NCBI GenBank assembly: GCA_018668795.1
Contig: JABJBD010000002.1
Span: 1-15,632, forward strand
From: Candidatus Puniceispirillum sp.
GTDB lineage: Bacteria > Pseudomonadota > Alphaproteobacteria > Puniceispirillales > Puniceispirillaceae
Direction of reading: 5' to 3'
DNA: 15,632 nt
Position numbers and translations under genes: made by a program
The notes under the pieces: generated by a model
What the model was told of the DNA's origin: nothing
Seen by the model: only the letters and a program-made list of their open reading frames with translations
The model's database searches: none
Shown: in pieces, positions 7,458 to 14,044 of the stretch
Layout: each line of letters starts with the position of its first letter
Position numbering within the stretch: position 1 is the stretch's first letter

Positions 7458-8702
7458 ATGGCAACTGCATTAACCAAATTTGCTAGTTTCTTCCGTCCAA
7501 TCGGCAAAGGCTCCGACGAAGTCGTTGCGATTAAACTACATCCTAAAGCAGTCACGGTAGCCGAAGTAAGGTTAAATTCCAATGTCATAAACATCGACAG
7601 TCTTGCAGGTGCCGGTTTGCCACGTCAATTGGATACACACAACCTTGCACGAAGTCAGGATATGGTTGTCGATACATTGCGCACTATGCATGAGCGCGAC
7701 ATGTACGCGGCACAAGATGCTGGTATTATCATTCCCAGCGGGATTGTAACATTGCGGCAAATCAACCTGCCTTTCATGACAGCGACTGAACTTGCCAAAG
7801 AAGCTAAGGATATTAGTTTCTGGCAGGATGCCGAGTCCGATATAGGCAAACTTGAAGACCCCTTTATTTCATATCATACGCTTGTTAGCTCGGAGAATGA
7901 CGACCTGACGCGAGTTGTTATCGGGTTTGCCGAAATGGCAACCTTGCGGCCATGGTCCGACATGTTGCTGGCGGCGCATCTGAACCCTGTGCATATTGAT
8001 CTGGAACCCGTGGCATTAGCCAATTTTCTTTACGCATCGCTATCGCGAGAGGAACAGCGCCAAAGCCAGGCTATTTTGCACATCACCCAGAACCGCATCG
8101 AAGTGATCGCCTTTCAGCCACATAGGTTTCATACCGTCAAACTGGAAATCAGTGAATTCGATCATGTGCTTTTGACCGAGGTTGAAGATATTGAAGACCC
8201 AACAGGTGAATTCTGGGACGAGGTTGGTGCACGGACTGGCAATACATTGAAGCAAGCCATTCTGTTTCTTCAGGAAGAACAGGATTTTCCGCCCTTTTCG
8301 GTGATTCATGTTGCCGTTGATGCCCTTCGTGCACGCAATCTGATGACCTTACTTGACCGGGGCTTTACACTGGCGCCCATCACCTTGTGGGATCCAACCC
8401 GCCGCGCGCAATTATCCCAGCCAGTAAGCCAGCTTTTATCAAAGGTAGGTAATATCTCAGGCTTTGGGTCCACCTTTGGGCTAGGCCTGCGGCGACTTGG
8501 CACCTTTGGTGATCCAGACCCAGGCCTAATCCAGTTATCTATGCTTCCCCATGCCGATACATTGCGACGTAACCGCCAGATGGGCGTCGTGTCGCGGAGT
8601 TTGTTAAAAGCATGGGTGCTGGCGATAGACCCCAACATGCCAAAATTTGACACATTGGCAACAAAATCAGGCGTTGTAAGCCCGCCTGCCATCGGCGCTT
8701 GA
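7458..8702 (+). CDS. PilM/MshI-like pilus assembly protein, 3' end replaced by foreign antisense sequence
   Basis: Residues ~20-340 have the actin-like PilM/GspL-type layout: an early 'DEVVAIKLHPKAVTVAEVRL' strand pair, 'AGIIIPSGIVTLRQINLPFM' (PilM interaction face), 'TELAKEAKDISFWQ', and the 'PVHIDLEPVALANFL' connection. It should act on the cytoplasmic face of the inner membrane as a pilus or type II secretion platform component. Around residue 365-388 it enters a 'LIQLSMLPHADTLRRNRQ...LLKAWVLAI' stretch like the start of a PilN domain and its membrane helix in PilM-PilN (MshI) fusions. This breaks off, and the last ~24 residues are the antisense of a nitronate monooxygenase 5' end. The gene is therefore probably truncated and not fully functional. 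No pilN, pilO or pilP follows. A CtrA-type box lies just upstream. Confidence 0.75.
   Translation: MATALTKFASFFRPIGKGSDEVVAIKLHPKAVTVAEVRLNSNVINIDSLAGAGLPRQLDTHNLARSQDMVVDTLRTMHERDMYAAQDAGIIIPSGIVTLRQINLPFMTATELAKEAKDISFWQDAESDIGKLEDPFISYHTLVSSENDDLTRVVIGFAEMATLRPWSDMLLAAHLNPVHIDLEPVALANFLYASLSREEQRQSQAILHITQNRIEVIAFQPHRFHTVKLEISEFDHVLLTEVEDIEDPTGEFWDEVGARTGNTLKQAILFLQEEQDFPPFSVIHVAVDALRARNLMTLLDRGFTLAPITLWDPTRRAQLSQPVSQLLSKVGNISGFGSTFGLGLRRLGTFGDPDPGLIQLSMLPHADTLRRNRQMGVVSRSLLKAWVLAIDPNMPKFDTLATKSGVVSPPAIGA
8611..8630. other. Breakpoint 2: PilM-like gene meets an inverted nitronate monooxygenase gene
   Basis: On the + strand PilM/PilN-like coding sequence stops at about 'KAWVLAI'. On the - strand nitronate monooxygenase coding sequence begins to read well from about 'GMLGSIAS' back to its start at 8749. 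The two homologies face each other and end within ~20 bases. The exact base is uncertain because both readings tolerate the few bases in between. Confidence 0.6.
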
Positions 8703-8749
8703 ATGATCGGATAATCTATACCCAATAATTCAATTAACAAATGCTTCAT
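8626..8749 (-). pseudogene. Nitronate monooxygenase (2-nitropropane dioxygenase-like), 5' fragment only
   Basis: From the ATG at 8749 the frame reads MKHLLIELLGIDYPIIQAPM and then AGGLTTPDFVANVSNFGMLG, the unmistakable FMN-binding N-terminus of nitronate monooxygenase, which oxidises alkyl nitronates. A good Shine-Dalgarno sequence (GGAG, eight bases upstream) is retained. After about 42 codons family similarity ends; the open frame continues on the minus strand to 8306 only as antisense of the PilM-like gene. More than 250 further residues of the normal ~320-residue protein are missing. It looks like a cut-off gene rather than a small gene. It diverges from the HD oxygenase gene across ~200 bases, which may have been its original promoter neighbour. 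Confidence 0.75.
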
Positions 8750-8914
8750 GGTGATGTCTCCGAATATCTTGCCCCAATGTGATAAGAAAACAAAACAGCA
8801 CTTTAGAGGTTTAATTCAAAATTATGCTTTTGATATGCGACATTTGCAAGGTTGTCATATTGACCGCGACGGCCCATCCATTCACAATCTAACGGTAAAC
8901 GTAATCACGGATTG

Positions 8915-8926
8915 GTTAAATTTAAC
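8915..8926. promoter_or_regulatory. Perfect 12-bp palindrome upstream of the HD oxygenase operon
   Basis: GTTAAATTTAAC is its own reverse complement and ends 24 bases before the ATG at 8951. It sits in the ~200-base divergent region between the nitronate monooxygenase fragment and the HD gene. It could be an operator; short AT-rich palindromes also occur by chance. Confidence 0.35.
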
Positions 8927-8950
8927 TGTAAAGGCCAGAAGGATAAGCGC

Positions 8951-9532
8951 ATGGATACAGTCAGTTTTCTTAGAATGGATCAAGGCACCGTCGCCGATTA
9001 TGCCTTGCTTGGCAAGCTCGAAGATGAATTTGTCGAAGCCCTGCCGGACCGCCTGCTAGGCGCACTGGATGGTCTGCGGTCAACATTGGCTGGTTATCGT
9101 ATTGACCGCTTGCAACATTCCCTGCAATCGGCAACCCGCGCCGAACGGGATGGTGCCGATAGTGAAATGATCGTGGCCGCGCTGATCCATGATCTGGGCG
9201 ATGATCTGGCGCCGATGAACCATTCGCAACTTGCCGCCGCGATCATCCGCCCCTATGTGCGCGCCGAAGTCACATGGGTGATCGAACATCATGGTATCTT
9301 TCAGCTATATTATCATGGCGAAGCCGAAGGCATTGATAAAAACGCGCGTGATATTTTTGCCGGACATAAATGGTTTGAAAGCTGTGACCGTTTTTGCCAA
9401 AGATGGGATCAGATGTCATTTGATCCAGATTATGACACATTACCGCTTAGTCATTTTGAACCTATGCTGCGCGAGGTGTTCAGCCGCAAACCTTTTGATC
9501 CCAAAATTATTGGCGAGGAAGCAACAAGCTAA
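8951..9532 (+). CDS. PhnZ-like HD-domain protein (probable mixed-valence di-iron oxygenase)
   Basis: 193 residues from the ATG at 8951, chosen for its AGGA Shine-Dalgarno sequence seven bases ahead; the frame is open a further 13 codons to a TTG at 8912. The stretch 'LQHSLQSATRAERDGADSEM' followed by 'AALIHDLGDD' closely resembles PhnZ and the other MIOX-like HD oxygenases. Candidate iron ligands are H56, H80, D81, H91, H113 or H114, and D153, the H...HD...H...H...D pattern of the di-iron subgroup rather than of plain HD phosphohydrolases. PhnZ cleaves a hydroxylated phosphonate; here the motif reads HDLGDD instead of HDIGH, and no PhnY/TmpA-type Fe/2-oxoglutarate partner is nearby, so the substrate is unknown and need not be a phosphonate. 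Automatic annotation would likely say HD phosphohydrolase. The stop overlaps the SDR start (TAATG), indicating translational coupling. Confidence 0.82.
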   Translation: MDTVSFLRMDQGTVADYALLGKLEDEFVEALPDRLLGALDGLRSTLAGYRIDRLQHSLQSATRAERDGADSEMIVAALIHDLGDDLAPMNHSQLAAAIIRPYVRAEVTWVIEHHGIFQLYYHGEAEGIDKNARDIFAGHKWFESCDRFCQRWDQMSFDPDYDTLPLSHFEPMLREVFSRKPFDPKIIGEEATS

Positions 9533-10224
9533 TGTCAAAAACAATCATGATCACCGGTGCCAATCGCGGTATCGGGCTTGAAATGACATGTCAGGCCGCC
9601 GCACGTGGCGACAAGGTGATCGCCTGTTGCCGCGACGCCATGCAAGCGATCGACCTGATCGCCATTGCCAAGCAAAATGCCGATATTACTGTGCTTGGCC
9701 TTGATGTATGTGCGGAAAACGATATGAATAATATCGCCGCCGGCATGACCCGCGCGATCGACATTCTGGTCTGTAATGCGGGTATTCTGAACAGCTATGG
9801 CGGGATGCTTGACCCCAAGCACGAACATGTCGCCATCGAAAATGTGCTGATGACAAATATCGCTGGTGTGTTTTTCACAGCGCGTGCCTTTCTGCCGCAT
9901 GTCAAAAAAGAAACGCCTGGCAAAATTGCTGTGATTTCGTCAATTATGGGTAGCAACCGGCAATCGCATAGCAATGCCCCTATTTATCGAGCATCAAAGG
10001 CGGCGGCGACCAATCTGGCACGGTCAATGGCGGTTGAACTGGAGCCTGACGGGATCGCTGTTGGTGCGTTTCATCCGGGTTGGGTGCGTACCGATATGGG
10101 CGGTATGGAAGCCAGCATTTCACCCGAAGAAAGCGCGTCCGGTCTGTTGGCGCGCTTTGATGCTTTGTCGCTGGCAACAACAGGGGTTTTTGAAAATTAC
10201 AAAGGCGACGAAATACCGTTTTAA
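9532..10224 (+). CDS. Short-chain dehydrogenase/reductase (classical SDR)
   Basis: 230 residues with the full classical SDR set: nucleotide-binding TGANRGIG (8-15), NAG (82-84), catalytic Ser in ISSIMGS (136 or 137), Y152-x3-K156 (YRASK) and a 'HPGWVRTDMGG' loop (181-191). No acidic residue typical of strict NAD preference follows beta-2; 'ACCRD' (31-35) with the Arg suggests NADP(H). The start ATG overlaps the stop of the HD gene by one base, and the methyltransferase gene follows about 30 bases later. The three genes are therefore likely one operon and one pathway, perhaps oxidising or reducing a product of the HD oxygenase. The substrate is unknown. Confidence 0.9.
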   Translation: MSKTIMITGANRGIGLEMTCQAAARGDKVIACCRDAMQAIDLIAIAKQNADITVLGLDVCAENDMNNIAAGMTRAIDILVCNAGILNSYGGMLDPKHEHVAIENVLMTNIAGVFFTARAFLPHVKKETPGKIAVISSIMGSNRQSHSNAPIYRASKAAATNLARSMAVELEPDGIAVGAFHPGWVRTDMGGMEASISPEESASGLLARFDALSLATTGVFENYKGDEIPF

Positions 10225-10254
10225 ACAGTCTGGTTATCAATGAGGTGCGTGAAG

Positions 10255-10914
10255 ATGGCAGAGGATAAATCCAGATCAAAAACATCTGACCTGAAGGTCG
10301 ATAATGACCATATCAATATTGCCTATTCCAACCCCAGCACCAGCGCCTTGATGGATATGTACGCCAAATGGGCCAAGGATTATGACAAGGAAACAATTTC
10401 CGGTCATGGCTATGCGGCGCCGCAAGATGCTGTTTCCGGCTTTGCCAAGATTGTGCCCGATAGTAACGCCCGCATTCTGGATATTGGATATGGCACAGGT
10501 CTGGCGGGGGTTTTACTGGCCGCACGCGGCTATAGCCATATTGACGGGGCTGATCTGTCGGATGAAATGCGCGCTGTTGCCGCAAAGCATGGCGTCTATC
10601 GAAAGCTATTCACGCTTGATATGACGGATGATTACGGCATTGACGACCCGTATGATGCGGCAATCTGCGTTGGGGTGTTTGGTTTTGGTCCCCCGCATGT
10701 AGAGCATCTGCATCATATCATGGGCGCGGTCAAACCCGGAGCCCCTGTTGTGTTGACGGTGAATAGCGCTGGCTGGACAGCGCGTGACTGGGATGCCAGC
10801 TTTGCCCCGCATCTGGCCAAACATAAGATCGAACTGGTTGCCGATACACGCATCCGCTATTTAACCAAAGAAGATATTGACGGCCATCTCATTCATTTAC
10901 GACGGGCATCTTAG
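10255..10914 (+). CDS. Class I SAM-dependent methyltransferase (METTL27/WBSCR27-like)
   Basis: 219 residues from the ATG at 10255; an in-frame ATG at 10240 is also possible, but a GAGG at 10244-10247 precedes the later one. SAM-binding motif I is ILDIGYGTG (74-82), with the acidic ribose-binding region 'IDGADLSDEM' (96-105). The N-terminal 'SALMDMYAKWAKDYD' helix and the 'PYDAAICVGVFGFG' strand fit the small-molecule methyltransferases annotated as METTL27/WBSCR27-like. It is the last gene of the HD-SDR-methyltransferase operon and converges on the sirtuin-like gene after ~16 bases. The methyl acceptor is unknown. Confidence 0.85.
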   Translation: MAEDKSRSKTSDLKVDNDHINIAYSNPSTSALMDMYAKWAKDYDKETISGHGYAAPQDAVSGFAKIVPDSNARILDIGYGTGLAGVLLAARGYSHIDGADLSDEMRAVAAKHGVYRKLFTLDMTDDYGIDDPYDAAICVGVFGFGPPHVEHLHHIMGAVKPGAPVVLTVNSAGWTARDWDASFAPHLAKHKIELVADTRIRYLTKEDIDGHLIHLRRAS

Positions 10915-10930
10915 GCGGATTCAGACGTGC

Positions 10931-11695
10931 CTAGCTTCTTTTAGCCTGACTGGCAATATAATCGGCGGCGGTCATCGCATGATAGGTGATATCCGGCACG
11001 CCAAGATCGACGGGTTCCGGATCGATAATATCAATGGGTATCCGGCGTGCCACCGCCATGCGCAGAGCAATCGCCGTTATATTGACGCTGAAGGATGTAC
11101 CAATAAACACCATAGCTTCGGCCTGATCCATCCAGCTTTCGGCCTCACTCATACGGTATAGATCAGTATAAAATTCGTCAAACAGCAATACATAGGGTTT
11201 CAGCGATACGCCCATTTCTGGCGTTTTTTTACGGGAACTGATTTTGAACTGGTCAAGCAAGGCCTGTGTCAAGCGTTCGTCATCATCCTGATCGAGTGCC
11301 GCGACAGGTTCCCATGGCGCATCGATGAGCGCAATATCGCCGCCGCCGCTGAATGACTGTTCGTGCAATGAAGTGACCTTATCAAGCCGTCCGTGGATCG
11401 AGATGTAATCACGGTTGCCTGCCTTGCCATCAAGACCATCTATATTTTGGGTCATCAGTTGTTTATCTGCAAGCCAGCTATGCACCACATTCGGGGCAAC
11501 ATTGCGGTAGCTGGCAAAGCGCCGATAATACCACAACAAAAATTGACCCGGATCGTTCATATACATGGCGCGGGTGGCCATTTCCTGTGGGGTGTAATTA
11601 TGACTTCCGATTGTCCAGAACCCGTCTTCGCCGCGAAAGGTGGGGATGCCACTATCAACGCTAACACCTGCGCCCGTAATATATAAAACAGTCAT
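10931..11695 (-). CDS. Sirtuin (SIR2)-family protein lacking the zinc-binding cysteines
   Basis: 254 residues with the NAD-binding core of sirtuins: GAGVSVDSGIPTFRG (8-22), TQNIDGL (82-88), the catalytic-type H101 in IHG, and GTSFSVN (199-205). Normal sirtuins carry two Cys-x2-Cys pairs between the catalytic His and the 'P-x-V-V-x-F-G-E' strand. Here that stretch (102-170) has no cysteine, and the whole protein contains none; the strand reads KPYVLLFDEFY. It may be an NAD-dependent deacylase whose small domain is stabilised without zinc, or an NAD-binding protein with another activity. It follows moaE by 43 bases on the same strand and is likely the last gene of the molybdenum cofactor operon or read through from it. 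The start ATG has a GGA-rich stretch upstream. Confidence 0.85.
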   Translation of the reverse strand: MTVLYITGAGVSVDSGIPTFRGEDGFWTIGSHNYTPQEMATRAMYMNDPGQFLLWYYRRFASYRNVAPNVVHSWLADKQLMTQNIDGLDGKAGNRDYISIHGRLDKVTSLHEQSFSGGGDIALIDAPWEPVAALDQDDDERLTQALLDQFKISSRKKTPEMGVSLKPYVLLFDEFYTDLYRMSEAESWMDQAEAMVFIGTSFSVNITAIALRMAVARRIPIDIIDPEPVDLGVPDITYHAMTAADYIASQAKRS

Positions 11696-11738
11696 TGCAT
11701 GTCCATTTCCAAGCGATCAGACCATCGCCATATTCGGT

Positions 11739-12203
11739 TCAGTCAGTTTCATCCCAGCGGTCAGCCGCCACATCGTCCGATAAGCGCGCTTCGACCCAGC
11801 TTTCACCTGCCTTATCTTCGGCTTTTTTCCAGAAAGGCGCTTTGGTTTTCAGATAATCCATAATGAAGCTGGCACCAGAAAAAGCAGCGTCACGATGCGC
11901 CGCCGCCACACCGACAAAGACAATATTATCTTCTGGCAATAAACGACCAACACGATGAATGACCGTGACACCCGCCAAAGACCAGCGATCCCTAGCCGTT
12001 TCAATAATGGTGGTGATTTCCGCTTCGGTCATGCCCGGAAAATGTTCCAGCGTCAGGGCAGTGATTTCAGCCCCGTCATCATCGCCGCGAACCGTGCCCG
12101 TAAAGGTTACAATGGCACCCACCGCACGTGCTTTTAGCGCATCATGCTCGGCAGCAATATCAAAATCAGCTTCGGTGATCCGCACATCCATGACCGCGCC
12201 CAT
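11739..12203 (-). CDS. moaE: Molybdopterin synthase catalytic subunit MoaE
   Basis: Large subunit of molybdopterin synthase, which with thiocarboxylated MoaD inserts the two dithiolene sulfurs into cyclic pyranopterin monophosphate. 154 residues with 'GAIVTFTGTVRG' (29-40), 'LEHFPGM' (52-58), 'VIHRVGRL' (81-88), 'AAHRDAAF' (101-108) and the active site 'MDYLKTKAPFWKK' (115-127). K119 and K126 fall at the positions of the catalytic lysines of E. coli MoaE. Three starts are possible: GTG at 12209 overlapping the moeA stop, ATG at 12203 with GAGG nine bases ahead, and ATG at 12191; 12203 is preferred. No moaD gene is in the window. Confidence 0.95.
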   Translation of the reverse strand: MGAVMDVRITEADFDIAAEHDALKARAVGAIVTFTGTVRGDDDGAEITALTLEHFPGMTEAEITTIIETARDRWSLAGVTVIHRVGRLLPEDNIVFVGVAAAHRDAAFSGASFIMDYLKTKAPFWKKAEDKAGESWVEARLSDDVAADRWDETD

Positions 12204-12205
12204 AA

Positions 12206-13456
12206 TCACAAACCTCGCTCGGCAAAGGGCAGAAAGGCCAATGGCATGCCGACCACAACACCTGTATTATCTAGCGGAATTTCAACAAGCCCATCAGCCC
12301 CTGTCAGAGATGATATAACACCTGCACCGCGGCGTCCATGAAGCTGAATTTGTTGATTTTTTCCTGAACCTTGAAGTGTTGCGCGAAGATATTCAGCACG
12401 ACCAGGTTGCTTTTTATGGTTAAAGCCGGCAGGCACTGTTACCTGGACGGGATCACGCACGATCCCCCCTGCCAGCTTATCGAGAAGCGGCAAGATCAAA
12501 AGCTTGGCACAGACAAAAGCCGCGACCGGATTACCAGGCAGACAGAAAATAAATTTATCACCAACGCGGCCAACCGCCATCGGGCGTCCAGGCTTCATGG
12601 CCAGCCGCCATAGGGCGCATTCAGCACCCACCTTTTTCATCGCCGCCTGTGTATGATCTTCAATCCCATCTGATGCCCCGCCGGATGAAATGACAATATC
12701 ACTATGCGCAAGGGCCGCTTGATAGGCGCTGGCCAACGTGTCACGATCATCGGCAACAATACCGCCATCATGTATATGCAACGCTTCACCCGCAAATGCC
12801 GCCATCAACATCGGGCGGTTTGCATCATAAATCTGGCCAGTTGCTGAAGAATTGTCTGTCGCCATAACATCAATGAGTTCATCACCTGTCGAGAGCACCG
12901 TTGCCGATAGCCTGTTTTGCACAGCGATCATGGTGTGACCTGCCGCCGCCAGCTGGCCAATCATGGGCGCATAGATGCGTGTGCCAGCAGAGAGGATCAT
13001 CTCACCCACCGCCAGATTTTCCCCAGCGGGTCGGTTATTCGCGCCTGTTGTCAGCATCTTGTTCAGACGGACAGTACTATCTTGGTGGGGGCTATCTTGG
13101 CGGGTGCAATCTTCATGCATGGCAACGGCGTTGACACCATCCGGCATTACCGCCCCCGTATAGATTTCAACCGCTTGGTCTTTGGCTATGGGGCCGTGAA
13201 AAGGGTGGCCAGCGCGCGCCTGTCCAACAATGGGAAACAGATGGTCAGGATTTGCCGCCAGCGTTTCAGCATAGATCGCATAGCCATCAACCGCCGCATT
13301 CGCCGTTGCAGGCAAATTGACCATGCTGATGATGTCAGATGTCGCAAACCGCCCGATTGATGCCAGCAATGGCACATTTTCATGCGCTGAACGCGGCACA
13401 ATATCGCTGAGCAAATTAGCACGGGCAATATCAAGTGGCGTCGTTTCCGGATGCAT
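12206..13456 (-). CDS. moeA: Molybdopterin molybdenumtransferase MoeA
   Basis: Inserts molybdate into adenylylated molybdopterin at the end of cofactor synthesis. 416 residues, normal length. Motifs: 'NAAVDGYAI' (53-61, with the conserved Asp), 'RAGHPF' (81-86), 'IYTGAVMPDG' (98-107), 'PAGENLAVGE' (143-152), the MPT-binding 'VLSTGDEL' (187-194), 'SGGASDGIEDH' (258-268), 'KPGRPMAVGRVG' and 'CLPGNPVAAF' (305-314). Domain III MoaB/Mog-like and C-terminal domain IV are both complete. No separate MogA fusion is present. The gene begins four bases after the mobB stop and ends just before moaE, so it is translationally tied to both. No clear own Shine-Dalgarno sequence is visible before the ATG, where the mobB repeat lies. 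Confidence 0.96.
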   Translation of the reverse strand: MHPETTPLDIARANLLSDIVPRSAHENVPLLASIGRFATSDIISMVNLPATANAAVDGYAIYAETLAANPDHLFPIVGQARAGHPFHGPIAKDQAVEIYTGAVMPDGVNAVAMHEDCTRQDSPHQDSTVRLNKMLTTGANNRPAGENLAVGEMILSAGTRIYAPMIGQLAAAGHTMIAVQNRLSATVLSTGDELIDVMATDNSSATGQIYDANRPMLMAAFAGEALHIHDGGIVADDRDTLASAYQAALAHSDIVISSGGASDGIEDHTQAAMKKVGAECALWRLAMKPGRPMAVGRVGDKFIFCLPGNPVAAFVCAKLLILPLLDKLAGGIVRDPVQVTVPAGFNHKKQPGRAEYLRATLQGSGKNQQIQLHGRRGAGVISSLTGADGLVEIPLDNTGVVVGMPLAFLPFAERGL

Positions 13457-13459
13457 CGG

Positions 13460-14044
13460 TCAGGTCTGTGGGGTCTGTGGGGTCTGTGGGATTTGCGCCT
13501 GATCGCCAATGAATCCGGCAATCGCGGCAATATCATCAAGATCAAAACAAGGTAGCGGACAATCGGCCAAAGGCGCATCGCTGGCCACCGCCAGAATATG
13601 TGGATCATGCGGATGCAATAGCGGCTTGCCCACCGCGGCGCGGTAAATTTCTATCTTGCGGATCGCAAAGGCCTTGAAACCTTCGACAATGACAATATCG
13701 GCAGGATCAAGCCGCGCCAGCAAAACATCAAGCCCCGGTTCATCTGCCCCGTCATGCTCGCTGAACAAGGCTGCTCGGCTGGCCGATGATACCAGCACCT
13801 GACGCGCACCTGCCGCACGATGACGGTAACTGTCCTTGCCAGGCGTATCAGCGTCAAAATGGTGATGCGCATGTTTGATCGTTGCCACATTCAACCCCAA
13901 TGACACCAGATGCGTAATCAGCTTTTCGACCAGCGTGGTCTTGCCAGCCCCCGACCATCCTGCCAGCCCGAACACGGTGCCATGCCGGCCTGTATCAAGA
14001 AGCGGTGCTTGCCGTGATGCCAAGTTTGTTTGCATCATTGTCAT
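13460..14044 (-). CDS. mobB: MobB-type GTP-binding molybdenum cofactor guanylylation adaptor
   Basis: P-loop protein that assists MobA in making the guanine dinucleotide form of the cofactor. 194 residues: Walker A GWSGAGKT (29-36), then 'ATIKHAHHHFDADTPGKDSYRHRAAGA' region (54-80) conserved in MobB, and 'DIVIVEGFK' (116-124). The C-terminus ends in a threefold PQT repeat encoded by a 9-bp DNA repeat, outside the conserved fold. The start ATG directly follows the moaA stop, and further ATGs at 14038 and 14035 are possible starts. Its presence suggests the cell makes bis-MGD-type enzymes, although mobA is not in the window. Confidence 0.93.
   Translation of the reverse strand: MTMMQTNLASRQAPLLDTGRHGTVFGLAGWSGAGKTTLVEKLITHLVSLGLNVATIKHAHHHFDADTPGKDSYRHRAAGARQVLVSSASRAALFSEHDGADEPGLDVLLARLDPADIVIVEGFKAFAIRKIEIYRAAVGKPLLHPHDPHILAVASDAPLADCPLPCFDLDDIAAIAGFIGDQAQIPQTPQTPQT
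13463..13489. repeat. Three tandem copies of a 9-bp unit at the mobB 3' end
   Basis: GGTCTGTGG occurs three times head to tail. On the minus strand it encodes the terminal PQT-PQT-PQT of MobB and lies immediately ahead of the moeA start. Copy number would change in steps of three codons, so slippage keeps the frame. Confidence 0.85.

Noticed and set aside
8748..9059. + strand frame of 103 codons before the HD gene
   Set aside because: It overlaps the HD gene in another frame, has no motif and no good ribosome binding site.
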